A stretch of 64,000 nucleotides of DNA from Apodemus sylvaticus (lineage: Eukaryota > Chordata > Mammalia > Rodentia > Muridae), in the NCBI RefSeq assembly GCF_947179515.1, contig NC_067485.1:2866154-2930153 (forward strand), read 5' to 3'. Below are positions 10,281 through 21,431 of this stretch, piece by piece. How positions within the stretch are numbered: the first letter of the stretch is position 1; each line of letters opens with the position of its first letter. Both the position numbers and the translations under genes were made by a program. The notes beneath the pieces were generated by a model. That model had not been told where the DNA came from, searched no databases, and saw only the letters and a list, made by a program, of their open reading frames with translations.

Positions 10281-10760
10281 AGAAAGAAGAGGAAATGGTT
10301 TAAGTCTATAGACACTCAAATCCCATGTCAATAAGTTATTGATCTACTAAGGCTTCTAAAAAACCCACCATATTATCAAAAAGGAAGAACACTAAGAAGA
10401 GACAAGAGTTTAAAGACAACATACTATCTGGAAGCTCTTTGAGACACCTAATTATGCTCTGACCTTGTTCACTATAAGCTCACGGTCATTCCATGATAAA
10501 AATGCATTTAATCTAACTTCAGAAAGAAGAGGAAATGGTTTAAGTCTATAGACACTCAAATCCCATGTTGATAAGTTATTGATCTACTAAGGCTTCTAAA
10601 AAACCCACCATATTATCAATAAGGAAGGACACTAAGAAGAGACAAGAGTTTAAAGACAACATACTATCTGGAAGCTCTTTGAGACACCTAATTATGCTCT
10701 GACCTTGTTCACTATAAGCTCACGGTCATTCCATGATAAAAATGCATTTAATCTAACTTC
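10281..10760. repeat. 240-bp tandem duplication, about 98 percent identical
   Basis: 10281-10520 and 10521-10760 are copies in direct contact. I count four differences, two at 'gtcaataag'/'gttgataag' and two at 'aaaaaggaagaac'/'aataaggaaggac'. High identity suggests a recent event. No SINE or coding sequence is inside. Confidence 0.95.
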
Positions 10761-11134
10761 AAGTATCCTTAAAATGTGCAACAGCATATACACTGTTCCA
10801 ATGCCCAATGCCTCTTTTTATACTCAAGGCGATCTTTGGACTGTCACTTCTTCTAAAGCCTGAAAACAAGTTATATTTTTATAACATAAAATGGCACAGA
10901 ATGCCCATTCCCAGTCCAATAGACAAGAATGGGCATATTCTGTAGATGGAGCAAGGCAAGAAAAGCCAGCATGACAAACAGCAAGACCTGTTTGACACAT
11001 GTGCTCTGTCTCAGACACATGTGCCTTTAATTTTAAGGGTCAGATCCTCATACATCTGTTGGTTTGGTAACTTCCACTCTGTATATGCAGCTCTCCATAG
11101 CAAATGTCTCATATGTTGTGTATCTCCACATCCT
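10761..11134. other. No recognised feature
   Basis: Unique-looking sequence left of a duplicated block. No gene, SINE or L1 part is seen. Confidence 0.5.
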
Positions 11135-12157
11135 GAGTTCAGAAAATGCAATTGAGGATTCATCCTCAGAGTTTTCAAGCAATGAACTCACCAGGCTTGT
11201 CACTGGGGCTCTGACGCTTAGGAAGAGAGATGGCTGGAAAAGTGTTGAACTGAAATCACAGACCAAGCAAGCATCCTTAATCTTAAATGTTGCATCATTC
11301 TTGTTTCTCGAACCCACAAGACCTAAGTGGTTGTGCTGAGTTTGGCTTCAAAGTTGGGATGGACCCCAATATAGATGGACCACAGTTGTAGCAGGTTTTT
11401 CATGAAGTTGTTTCCTGAGACTAGAAATCACTTTGCCTACTCACACCATTAATTGGAGGGTTAGCAGGAAAGAGTGTTATTCTTATGACAACTTCAAGTC
11501 CATAGAAAAGACCTTTTCTTTAATGGTGACGATCTCCTTGCATTTCAATTCAAGCTCTTGTTTCAGCACTTGAGGGTCATCTGAACCTGCCTGCTATTGT
11601 TCTTCTCTATAATCCACAAATTTGTTTTCATTTCTACCCCACTTGTTGAGTTATTTCACTCTTCTTCTGAACGAGTCACTAGTAATAACTGTCCTAAAGA
11701 TTTATTATTCAATCTAGGTAATCAGCCCCTTACTTTTAATACTGCCCTACTCAATATTCCAGAGCATGGACAAAATTAGAAGGATCTGAGGCCAAAATAT
11801 CACACAAATAACCTATAGCTCAATTTTTCATAAAGTCTCTTACCCACTGAAATCCTATGACATTCATTTCCTTTGTATGCATTACCATTAACAGGCCAAT
11901 TTTCTGGGTATAATGAGGACAGTTAACTAAAATAAATGTAGATTTCAATGCCTTCCATCTAAATATCCTATATTTTCAACATAAGTGCAAATGACAACAT
12001 TCTTAGATTCTGTCCAGCAGGAAATTCACCTTTTACTTAGCATTTTATTTTTCTAACTTGCAAGTTAGAACTGTTGTGATTCAATCCTAAAGCTAAGTAA
12101 GTATTTCAAGTAACAAGTTTATTTGGCCAGTTCTGACAAGCCTCATTCCACTGATCA
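11135..12157 (+). repeat. Duplicated block, pair of 22495-23490
   Basis: Runs parallel with 22495-23490 in the same direction. Shared phrases include 'ggggctctgac', 'gttgtagcaggttt', 'gagtcactagtaataac', 'aaagatttattattc' and 'gattctgtccagcag'. Identity is roughly 80-85 percent by eye. At 22.5 kb the block follows a promoter-like module; here that module is missing. Confidence 0.85.
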
Positions 12158-13060
12158 ACCTGCCTATCATTATATAAATACAAGGTAGTTTTATCACTAT
12201 TGCTCTGTAGTACAGCTTAAGGTCAGGGGTGGTGATTTCCCCAAAAGTTCTTTTATCATTGAGAACAGTTTTGAGGATCCTGAGATTTTTGTTATTTAAA
12301 TGAACTTGAAAATTACTCTTTCTTACTCTATGAAGAATTGAGTGGGAATTTTGATGGGGATTGCATTGAGTTTGCAAACTGCTTTTAGCAAGATCACCAT
12401 TTTTAATATATTAATCCTGCCAATCCACAAGCATGGGAGAACTTTCTCTCTTCTGAGGTCTTCTTTGATTTCTTTCTTCAGAGACTTGAAGTTCTTGTCC
12501 TATAGATCTTTCACTTGCTTGATTAGTGTCACACCAAGGTATTTTATATTACTGACTATTGTGAAAGGTGTCATTTCCCTAATTTCTATCTTAGCCTGTT
12601 TATCCTTTGAGTAGAGGAAGGCTATTGATTTAATTTTATATCCAGCCACTTTGTTGAAGTTGTTTATCAGACTTAGGATTTCTCTTGTGGAATTCTGGGT
12701 TTTACTTAAGTATACTATCTGAAATAGTGATAGTTTGACTTCTTCCTTTCCAATTCGTATTCCTTTGACCTCCTTTTCTTGTCTAATTGCTCTGGCTAGG
12801 ACTTCGATTACTATATTGAATAGGTAGGGAGAGACTGGGCAGCCTTGTCTGATCCCTGATTTTAGTGGGATTGTTTCATGTTTGTCTCCATTTAGTTTGA
12901 TGTTGGCTATTGGTTTGCTCAACATTGCTTTTACTATGTTTACGTATGGGCCTTGAATTTCTGATCTTTCCAAGACTTTTGCCATAAAGGGGTGTTGAAT
13001 TTTGTCAAATGCTTTCTTCTCATCTAATGAGATGATCATGTGGTTGTTAACTTTCAGTTT
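12158..13060 (-). mobile_element. L1 ORF2 fragment (reverse transcriptase region)
   Basis: The minus strand encodes the L1 ORF2 RT segment with the KAFDKIQHPF, SGIRQGCPVSPYLFN and NNFNKVAGYKI motifs. The catalytic FADD motif is lost by an in-frame deletion (LSLF joins directly to IVYLS after one Gln), so it is dead. More ORF2 follows toward 12158 in broken frames. Confidence 0.92.

Positions 13061-13061
<1 letters not shown>

Positions 13062-13109
<48 letters not shown>
13062..13109. repeat. (TG)n microsatellite
   Basis: Uninterrupted GTGT run between two L1 pieces of opposite orientation. Confidence 0.95.
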
Positions 13110-13111
<2 letters not shown>

Positions 13112-13229
13112 GGGAGGGTTGATTAGGGAAGGGGAGATGGCTTATGGGATTTTCCGGGGAGGTGGGAACCAGGAAAGGGACAACATTGAAATGTAAATAA
13201 AGAATATATATCTAAAAAAAGAAAAAAAA
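13110..13229 (+). mobile_element. L1 3' end with A-rich tail
   Basis: Mouse L1 3'-UTR end ('cttatgggattttccggggaggtgg', 'gaaatgtaaataaagaatatat') followed by an A-rich tail. Together with the reverse ORF2 piece on the left it may be one L1 with a 5' inversion. Confidence 0.8.
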
Positions 13230-14063
13230 GAACTAGGAAGTTAGACTCCAGAAAACCAAATAGCCCTAGTAAAAAATGGGGCACAGAACTAAACAAAGAA
13301 TTCTCAACTGAGGAATATCGAATGTTGGAGAAGCATTTCAAGAAACATTCAACATCCTTAGGCAACAGGGAAATGCAGATCAAAACAACTCTGAGATTCT
13401 GTCTCACATCTGTCAGAATGTCTAAGATCAAAAACTTAGGTGACAGTAGATGCTGTTGAGGATGTGGAAAAAGAGGAATATTTCTCCATTGTTGGTGGGA
13501 TTGCAAGCTGGTACAACCACCACAGAAATCAGTCTCGAGGTTCCTCAAAAAAATTGGACATAATACTACCTGAGGACCCAGCTATACCACTCCTGGGCAT
13601 ATGCCCAAAAGATGCTCTAACATATAACAAGAACACATGCTTGGTCGGAGAGATGGCTCAGCGGTTAAGAGCACTGACTGCTTTCCCGAAGGTCCTGAGT
13701 TCAAATCCCAGCAACCACATGGTGGCTCACAACCATCTGACACCCTTTTCTGGTGTGCACTTACATATAATAATAAATAAATTTAAAAACAAAACAAAAC
13801 AAACAAGGACACATGCTCCACTATGTTCATAGCAGCCTTATTTCTAATAGCCAGAAGCTGGAAAGAACCCAGATGCCTTTCAACAGAGAAATGGATACAG
13901 AAAATATGATACATTTACACAATGGATTATCACTCAGCTATGAAAAACAATGTCTTGATGAAATTATTAGGCAAATGGATAGAACTAGACAGTATCATTG
14001 TGAGTGAGGTAACCCAGTCACAAAAGAACACACACGGTATGCACTCACTATAAGTGGATATTA
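13230..14063 (+). mobile_element. L1 ORF2 C-terminal fragment
   Basis: Plus-strand ORF2 C-terminal end: 'gttagactccagaaaacc', a CGK-like Cys region, then the 'tatgcactcactataagtggatatta' end of ORF2. Split by a B2 at 13639-13806, and cut at 14063 where MAZ sequence begins. Confidence 0.9.
13639..13806 (+). mobile_element. B2 SINE inside L1
   Basis: B2 head 'ggagagatggctcagcggttaagag' to an A-rich tail. Flanked by the near-identical duplication 'aacaagaacacatgc' / 'aacaaggacacatgc'. Confidence 0.93.
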
Positions 14064-15350
14064 GCGCACACAGTACAACATGAGGAGAAGGTATCATGTC
14101 ATGTGTGTGGCAAGATGCTGAGCTGGGCTTATATTTCGGACCACATGAAGGTGCACAGCCAGGCCCTCACCATGTCTGTGTGCTCTGCAAGAATGGTACT
14201 GGTGAAGTTTGTCCAATGGCAGCAGCAGTGGCGGCGGCGGCAGCAGTGGTGGCAACCTCTCCCACAGCTGTGGGCTCCCTCTCTGGGGCAGAGGGTTACC
14301 AGTGAGCTCTCAGCCACTTCCCTCCCAGCCTTGGTGAGCTCCAAGTTGGTGGGGGAGAGGACAGAGTGGAGGGAAGCTCCTCTTCCCACCAACTCCTCAC
14401 GACTCGTCAACCAAGGAGCCTCCAGACAGAGAGGAGGAAGAAGGAATTCACTAGGTTTTAATGTTTCTCCTGCTCCTTTCTTCTCCCTATCAGAGCTGAC
14501 CCTACAAACACCTGTCCCCTGAGTTGTGCTGAAGTCCCCTCAACAGTGAGCAGGGGTGGCAGAGGACAGCAGCAGGCACTGCCCTCACCCTTGACCCCCT
14601 TGCCTCTCCTCCTAGGGATTTGTGAGCCTTTCCCTAGAAGGTCCTGTGCTCTTCTCCTTCTGACCCCTCCCTTACTGTCTGCTGCCCCTTCCTGGGGAGT
14701 TGGTACTTTCTTTTTCATTGTTATTTTTTCCCCAGGGGTAGGAAGGAAGAGGGGAAATTAAAATTCTGTCCCAGAGGAGAGAGGAGGTGGTATTGAGGAG
14801 GGGCAGAAGCAGGGCAGGCAGAGGGATACTTTGAATAAGGTTGGGTGGTTAAACCCCAGGCATCCTACTGGAGTATCTGTCCAGGGAAAAGCTAAGGGGA
14901 GCATCAGAAGGAGCCACTGGGGCCAGAGGCAGAACAGAGAAACACCAGAAGAGGGCATCGGATCCCCATTACAGATGGTTGTGAGCCATCATGGTTGCTG
15001 GGAATTGAACTCAGGACCTCTGCAAGAGCAGCAAGTGCTCTTAAATGCTGAGCCATCTCTCCAACCCAGTAACCCCTCTCATTTCTCAGCCTTTTAAATA
15101 GGGGGCCATGGTAAAGGAGGGGAGCTGTGACAAGAGGTGCTTCTTGGGGGTAGGGGAATGCAGCCACCGTGTCTCTCCCTTCCCTCTTCCACCCCAGCTC
15201 CAGCCCCAGCCTTTTCTTCCTCTTTCCCCCAACAGAAGCTATGGCCCTGGCAGTGTCATCGTGTTCCTGTGTCCCTTGCATGTTCCCTAGCCTCCCCTCC
15301 CTCCTTTGGTGCAGACCTCATTACAATAAATTTTAAATAAAAAATAAAAA
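14064..15350 (+). pseudogene. Maz: MAZ processed pseudogene, 5' truncated
   Basis: Retrocopy of the mRNA for Myc-associated zinc finger protein. It starts inside the last finger region (frame piece CGKML, then AYISDHMKVHSQ), continues through GPHHVC and the polyalanine tract (PMAAA...), and SLSGAEG near the C-terminus. At least two frame changes break the protein (near 14160 and near 14296). The normal stop context TGG TGA is at 14332-14337. A long 3' UTR follows with AATAAA at 15325-15330 and an A-rich end. No intron is present. A reverse B2 block sits in the UTR at 14941-15101. It abuts L1 ORF2 on its left with no visible target-site duplication. Confidence 0.87.
14941..15101 (-). mobile_element. 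B2 fragment with 36-nt extra flank
   Basis: Reverse B2 lacking its 3' tail, inside the MAZ 3' UTR. The sequence to the right of the B2 head (15066-15101) is identical for 36 nt to 7181-7216, next to another B2. So the two blocks share more than the SINE. Confidence 0.8.
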
Positions 15351-15353
15351 CAA

Positions 15354-15830
15354 AATTCAGGACACAATGAAAAGACCAAATCTAAGAATAATTGGAAGAA
15401 AGGAGAATGAAGATTCCCAGCTCAAAGGACGTGAAAATGTCTTCAACAAAATCATAGAAGAAAACTTCCCAACCTAAGAAAAGAGATGGCCATAAAGGTA
15501 CAAGAAGCCTATAGAACACCAAATAAATGGGACCAGAAAAGAAAATCCTCTCTTCATATAATAGTCAAAACACTAAACACATAGCACAAAGAAAGAATAT
15601 TAAAAGCTGCAAGGGAAAAGGGCCAAGTAACATACAAAGGTAGACCTATCAGAATTACACCAGGCTCAACAGAGACTATGAAAGCCAGAGGAGCCTGGTC
15701 AGAGGTCATGCAGACTCTAAGAGAACATAAATGCCAGCCCAGGCTACTATACTTGGCAAAACTCTCAATCAACATAGATAGAATAACCAAAATATTCTAA
15801 GACAAACCAAATTCAAATAGTATCTATCTA
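15354..15830 (+). pseudogene. L1 ORF1 C-terminal remnant
   Basis: Decayed sequence for the ORF1 RNA-binding protein: 'aagaccaaatctaagaataattgg' (RRPNLRIIG-like), the EAYRTPN-like segment, and the ending region 'caaaactctcaatcaacata'. Several stops and frameshifts. Confidence 0.82.
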
Positions 15831-16251
15831 CCAATCCAACCCTACAGAGGATCCCTAAAAGGTAAACACCAACACAAGGAAGGTACCTACATCAAAGAAA
15901 GGACAATATATTAAGCATCTCACAACAAAGCCAAAGGGAGAGAACCACAAGCACATAACGCCACTTAAAAAAACAAACATACCAGGAACCAACAGTCATC
16001 TCTCTTTAATATTTGCCAATATTAATGGACACAACTCACATATAAAAAGACATAAGCTAACAGACAGGATATGCAAACAAGATCCAGCATGTTGCTGGTA
16101 CCAGAAACACGACAGTCACTATCTCAGAGTAAAAGGATAGAAAAAGGTCTTCTAAGCAAATGGTCCCATTAAACAAGCAGGAGTTGCCATTCTAATATAT
16201 AATAAAATACTTTCAACTAATGTTGAAGAAAGATACTTCATATTCATCAAG

Positions 16252-16698
16252 GTGAAAATCCACCACGAAAAAGTCTCAATTCTGAACCTCTATGCCCCAA
16301 ATGCAAGAGCACCCACATTCATAAAAGAAACTTTACTAAAGCTCAAAACACACATTGAACCCTACACAATAATAGTGGGAGACTTCAACACCCACCTCTC
16401 ACCATTGGACAGGTCATTGAAACAGAAACTAAACAGAGGCACAGTGAAACTAAGAAAGGTCATGAACCAAATGGATTTAACAGATATTAACAGAACATTT
16501 CACCCTAAAATAAAAGAATACACCTTCTCCTCAGCACCTCATGGTATCTTCTCCAAAATCCACCATAAAATTGGTCAGAAAACAACCCTCAACCGATACA
16601 AGAAGATAGAAATAATACCATGTATCCTATCAGATCACCATGGTCTAAGGATGATCTTTAATAACAGCAAAAACTCCAGAAAGCCTACATACCTGTAG
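16252..16698 (+). pseudogene. L1 ORF2 endonuclease-domain fragment
   Basis: An open stretch of 148 codons with EN motifs LNLYAPNARAPTF, VGDFNTHLSPLDRS and SDHHGLRMIF. The catalytic GDFN and SDHH motifs are visible. It ends at a stop shortly after. Confidence 0.9.
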
Positions 16699-17722
16699 AA
16701 ACTGAACAACTCTTTACTCAATGATAACTTGGTCTAGAAAGAAATAAAGAAAGAAGTTAAAGACTTTCTGGAACTTAATGAAAATACTGACACATCGCAC
16801 CCAAACATATGGGACACAATGAAAGCAGTGCTAAGAGTTCATAGCACTAAGTACCCTGGTAAAGAAACTGGAGAGATCTTACACTAACAACTTAATAGCA
16901 TACCTGAGAGCTCTAGAACAAAAAGCAAACTCATCCAAGAGGAGTAGAAGGCAGGAAATTGTCAAACTCAAAGCCAAAATCAACCAAATAGAAACAAACA
17001 AGCAAACAAATGAACAAACAAACAAATAGGAAGAATTACCAAAACTAGAAGGTGGTTGTTTGAGAGAATCAACAAGATAGTTAGTTAGCCTAACTAACTA
17101 AAGGGCTGAGAGGCAGTATCCAAATTAACAAAATCAGAAATGAAAAGAAAGGCATAACAGAAACTGAGGAAATTAAAAAAACTCATCAGATTCTACTATA
17201 AAAGCCTATACTCAACAAAACTGGAAAATCTAGATGAAATGGATGGTTTTCTAGACAGATACCACATACCAAAGTTAAATCAAGAGCAGATAAACTATAT
17301 AAGCAGGCCCATATCAAACAAGGAATAGAAGAAGTCATTAAAAACAATCCCAGGGCCAGATTATTTTAATGCAGAATTCTATCATATCTTCTAGGAAGAC
17401 CTGATACCAATTTTCCTCAAACTATTCCATAAGACAGAAAGAGAAGGAACACTACCTAACGCATTCTATGAAGCCACAATTACTCTGATACCTAAACCAC
17501 ACAAGGACTCAAACAAAAAAGAAAACTTCAGACCAATCTCGCTTATGATTATTGATACAAAAATACTCAATAAAATTCTTGCAAACCAAATCCAAGAACA
17601 ACATCAAAACTATAATTCACCATGACCAATTAGGCTTCATCCCAGGGATGCAAGGTTGGATTAATACATGAAAATTTAATAACGTAATCTACTATATAAA
17701 CAAACTCAAGAAAAAAAATCAC

Positions 17723-18595
17723 ATGATCATCTCCTTAGATGTAGAAAAAGCATTTGACAAAATACAACACCCCTTCATGTTAAAAGTATTGGAGAGATCA
17801 GGAATTCAAGGCCTAAACCTAAAAATAATAAAAGCAATTTACTGCAAATCAACAGTCAATATCAAATTAAATGGAGACATACTTGACGCATTCCCACTAA
17901 AATGGGGACATCCTTGGGGACAAGGATGTCCATTCCCCCCATATCTATTCAATATAGTACTCAAAGTGCTAGCTAAAACAATAAGGCAACAAAAAGACAT
18001 CAAGGGGATAGAAATTGGCAAAGAAATAAAGGTATCATTATTTGCAGATAAAATGATAGTATACAGAAGTGACTCCAAAAATTCTATCAGGGAACTTCTC
18101 CAGCTGATAAACAATTACAGCAAAATGGTCGGATATAAAAATAACTCAAATAAATCAGTAGCCTTCCTTTATACAAATGATAAACAGGCTGAAAAAGAAA
18201 TTAGGGAAACAACTCCCTTCACAATAGCCACAAATAATATAAAATATCTTGGGGTAATTCTAACCAAACAAGTGAAAAATCTGTATGACAATAACTTCAA
18301 GTCTCTCAAGAAAGAAATCGAAGAAGATCTCAGAAAATGGAGAGATCTCCCATGCTTATGGGTTGGCAGAATAGTAAAAATAGCCATCCTGCCAAAGATA
18401 ATCTACAGATTCAATGCAATCCCCATCAAAATCCCAAAACAATTCATGGAAAAAGCAATTCTCAAATTCACCTGGAAAGGCAAAAAACCCAGAATAGGGA
18501 AAACAATTCTTAACAATAAAAGAATAGCTGGGGGAAATACCATCCCTGACCTCAAGCAATACTACAGAGCAATAGGGATAAAAACTGCATGGTAG
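17723..18595 (+). pseudogene. L1 ORF2 reverse-transcriptase fragment
   Basis: An open stretch of 290 codons: MIISLDVEKAFDKIQHPF, then an altered GQGCPFPPYLFN, then KVSLFADKMIVY where the catalytic FADD reads FADK. This and the earlier stops show a dead copy. It is cut by the B1 at 18596. Confidence 0.92.
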
Positions 18596-18769
18596 GCCGG
18601 GCAGTGGTGGTGCAGGCCTATAATCCCAGCACTCTGGGAGGCAGAGGCAGGGGGATTTCTGAGCTCGAGGCCAGCCTGGTCTACAGAGTGAATTCCAGGA
18701 CAGCCAGGGCTACACAGATAACCCCTGTCTTGGAAAAACCAAATCCAAAAAAAAAAAAAAAACCTACAT
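18596..18769 (+). mobile_element. B1 SINE inside L1
   Basis: GCCGGGCAGTGGTGGTGCAGGCC start to a long A tail; ORF2 sequence resumes after it ('tacatagtattgatacagagacag'). Confidence 0.95.
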
Positions 18770-19309
18770 AGTATTGATACAGAGACAGACAAGTTGATCA
18801 ATGCAATAGAATTGAAGACCCAGAAATAAAACCCCACACTTATACACACTTGATCTTTGACAAAGAAGCAAAAAATATACAATGGAAAAAAGAAAGCCTC
18901 TTCAATAAATGGTGCTGATTTAACTGTCTATACGTATGACTATAAATAAATAAATAAATATAAATAAATATAAAAATGAAAATAGACTCATGTTTGTCAC
19001 CCTGCACGAAGTTCAACTTAAGTGCATCAAGGACCTCAACATAAAACCAGATACACTGAATCTAATAGAATAGAAAGTGGGAAAGAGTCTTGAACTCGTT
19101 GGCACAGGGGGAAATTTTCCCCAAACAGAACTCCAATGGCTCATGCTCTACGATCAAGAACTGATAAATGGGACCTCATGAAACTGGAAAGCTTCTCTAA
19201 GGCAAAGGACATAGTCAATAAGACATACTGGCAACGTACAGATTGGGGAAAAAAAAAACCTTTACTAACCCCAAATCTGATAAAGGGTTAATATCAAAAA
19301 TATATAAAG

Positions 19310-19455
19310 AGCCAAGCTGTAGTGGCACACGTCTTTAATCCCAGCACTTGGGAGGCAGAGGAAGGCAGATTTCTGAATTCGAGGCCAGCCTGGTCTACAG
19401 ATCGAGTTCCAGTTCCAGGACAGCCCGGCTACACAGAGAAACCCTGTCTTGAAAA
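19310..19455 (+). mobile_element. B1 SINE inside L1
   Basis: B1 from 'agccaagctgtagtggcacacg' to 'aaaccctgtcttgaaaa', followed by an expanded purine tail. Confidence 0.93.
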
Positions 19456-19640
19456 AAAAAAAAAGAGGGAGGAGGAGAAGGAGGAGGAGGAGGAAGAGGA
19501 GGAGGAGGAGGAGGAGGAGGAGGAGGAGGAGGAGGAAGAAGAAGAGGAAGAGGAAGAAGAAGAAGAAGAAGAAGAAGAAGAAGAAGAAGAAGAAGAAGAA
19601 GAAGAAGAAGAAGAAGAAGAAGAATTAGAAGAAGAAGCAG
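19456..19640. repeat. Purine-only (GGA)n/(GAA)n tract
   Basis: About 185 nt of nearly pure purines grown from the B1 A-tail, first GGA-rich, then GAA-rich. It gives artificial Glu-rich or Ser-rich open frames on the two strands. Confidence 0.95.
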
Positions 19641-19920
19641 CTAACCACCAAAAAACCAAACAACTCAATCAAAGAATGGGGTATAGAACTAAACCTAGAA
19701 TTTACAACAGAGGAATCTCGAATAGCTGAGAAGCATCTAAAGAAATGTTTGAAGTCTTTAGTGATCAGAAAAACGCAAATCAAAATGACTCCAAGATTCT
19801 ACCTTCCACCAATCTGGATGGCTAAGAATCAAACCTCAGATGACAACACATGTTGTTGAGGATGTGGAAAAAGAGGAACACTCCTCTCTTGCTGGTGGGA
19901 TTGCAAACTGGTACAACCAC

Positions 19921-20058
19921 TCTGGAAATCAATCTGGAGGGTCCTCAGAAAATTGGGCATAGTACTATCTGAGGACTCAGCAATACCACTCTGGAAATCA
20001 ATCTGGAGGTTCCTCAGAAAATTGGGCATAGTACTACCTGAGGACTCAGCAATATCAC
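19921..20058 (+). repeat. 69-bp tandem duplication in L1 ORF2
   Basis: The phrase 'tctggaaatcaatctggagg' begins at 19921 and 19990, and the rest of the unit up to 'gactcagcaat' repeats with few changes. Confidence 0.9.
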
Positions 20059-21431
20059 TCTTGGGAATATACCCAAAAGATGTCCCACCATGCCACAGGG
20101 GTACATGTTCCATTATGTTCATAGTGGCCATATTTGTGATAGCCAGAAGCTAGAAACAATCCAGATATCCCACCACAACAGAAGAATGGATACAGATAAT
20201 GTAGTTCATTTATACAATGGAATACTACTCAGTTATTAAGAATGAGGACATTCTGAGTTTTGCAGGTAAATGGATGGAAATATAAAATATCTTCCTGAGT
20301 GAGGAAACTCAGACCCAAAGGGCATGCCTGGCATGTACTCACTAATAAGTGTATATTAGCCAAAAAAAAAAAAAAAAAAAAAAGTACAGAATACCCAAGA
20401 TACAGTCCACAGAACTCAAAAAACTTGCCAAGCTGAAGGGCCCAAGTGAGGATACCTCAGTCCTACTTGGGAGGGAGAAGAAAGCATCCACAAGGGGTGG
20501 GTGGGTGGGAGGGAAGGATCTGGGAGGGAAAGGGGATGGGGAGCAGGGGAGGTATGTAGGGGAACATGATTTGGTATTGGGTGGGGAAAAAGAACTGAAG
20601 CCCTGAGGGCCAACACAAAGAATGGAAATAGTATAATCTCAGGAATTAGGGAGTTGGGGAGACCCTTTAGAATGTACCAGAGACCCAGAGGTGAGAGACT
20701 CTCAGGACTCAAAGGGAGGGACTTTAGAGGAAATGCCCTACAGTGGGGAGAGGAAACTTGAAGAACCCAACTCCAGCAGAAAGACAGGGCATCAAGTGAG
20801 GGATGGGGTTGCTATCCCACAGTCAAACTCTGACCCATAATTGCTCCTGTCTGAAAGAACTGCAAGACTGGAGAAGAGCCTGAGGAAAAGAAGGTACAGG
20901 ACAGGCCCAAAATGGGATCTAGCTCAAGTGGAGGCCCCAAGGCCTGACACTATCACTCAGGCTATGGAGCATTCACAAAAAGGGACCTATCATGACTGCC
21001 CTCTGAAAGACCCAACAAGTGGCTGAAAGAGTCAGATACAGATACTTGCACCCCAGAAGCTGCTGACCCCTGTGGTTGAATTAGAGAAAAGCTGGAAGAA
21101 GCTGAGGAGGAGAGTGACTCTGTAGGAGGACCAGCAGTCTCAATTAACCTGGACCCCTGAAATCTCTGACACTGGATCACCAACCAGGAAACATACACCA
21201 ACTGATATGAGGTCCTCAATACATACAGCACAGGACTGCAGAGTCTGGGTTCAGTCAGAGAAGATGCACCTAACCATCAAGAGACTGGTGGCCCCAGGAG
21301 TTTACAGCTGTGTGTGTGGGGCATCCTCATGGGAGGATGTATGGCATGTGGAACAGTTAGAAGGTGGGCTGGGAGGGGAATAAAATCTGCTGTGTAGAAA
21401 AGAAAATAAGAAAAAAGAAAAAGAAAAAAAT

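Larger units (their letters stand above)
15354..21431 (+). mobile_element. Old L1 element, 5' truncated, broken frames
   Basis: Starts within ORF1 (15354-15830), passes through ORF2 (about 16080-20360, with two B1 insertions), then a run of A at 20360-20383 and an Lx-like 3' UTR (20384-21390) with AATAAA near 21380 and an A-rich tail to 21431. Both ORFs contain many stops and frameshifts. It interrupts the duplicated unit that resumes at 21432. Confidence 0.9.

Noticed and set aside
10281..10760. CRISPR-like array
   Set aside because: Only two long direct copies, no short repeats with spacers; a eukaryotic tandem duplication.
14458..15281. Open frames over the MAZ 3' UTR
   Set aside because: The parental sequence is untranslated and the frames include a B2 insertion.
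19322..19729. Glu-rich and Ser-rich open frames
   Set aside because: Translation of a B1 and its purine-tract tail; no protein family.
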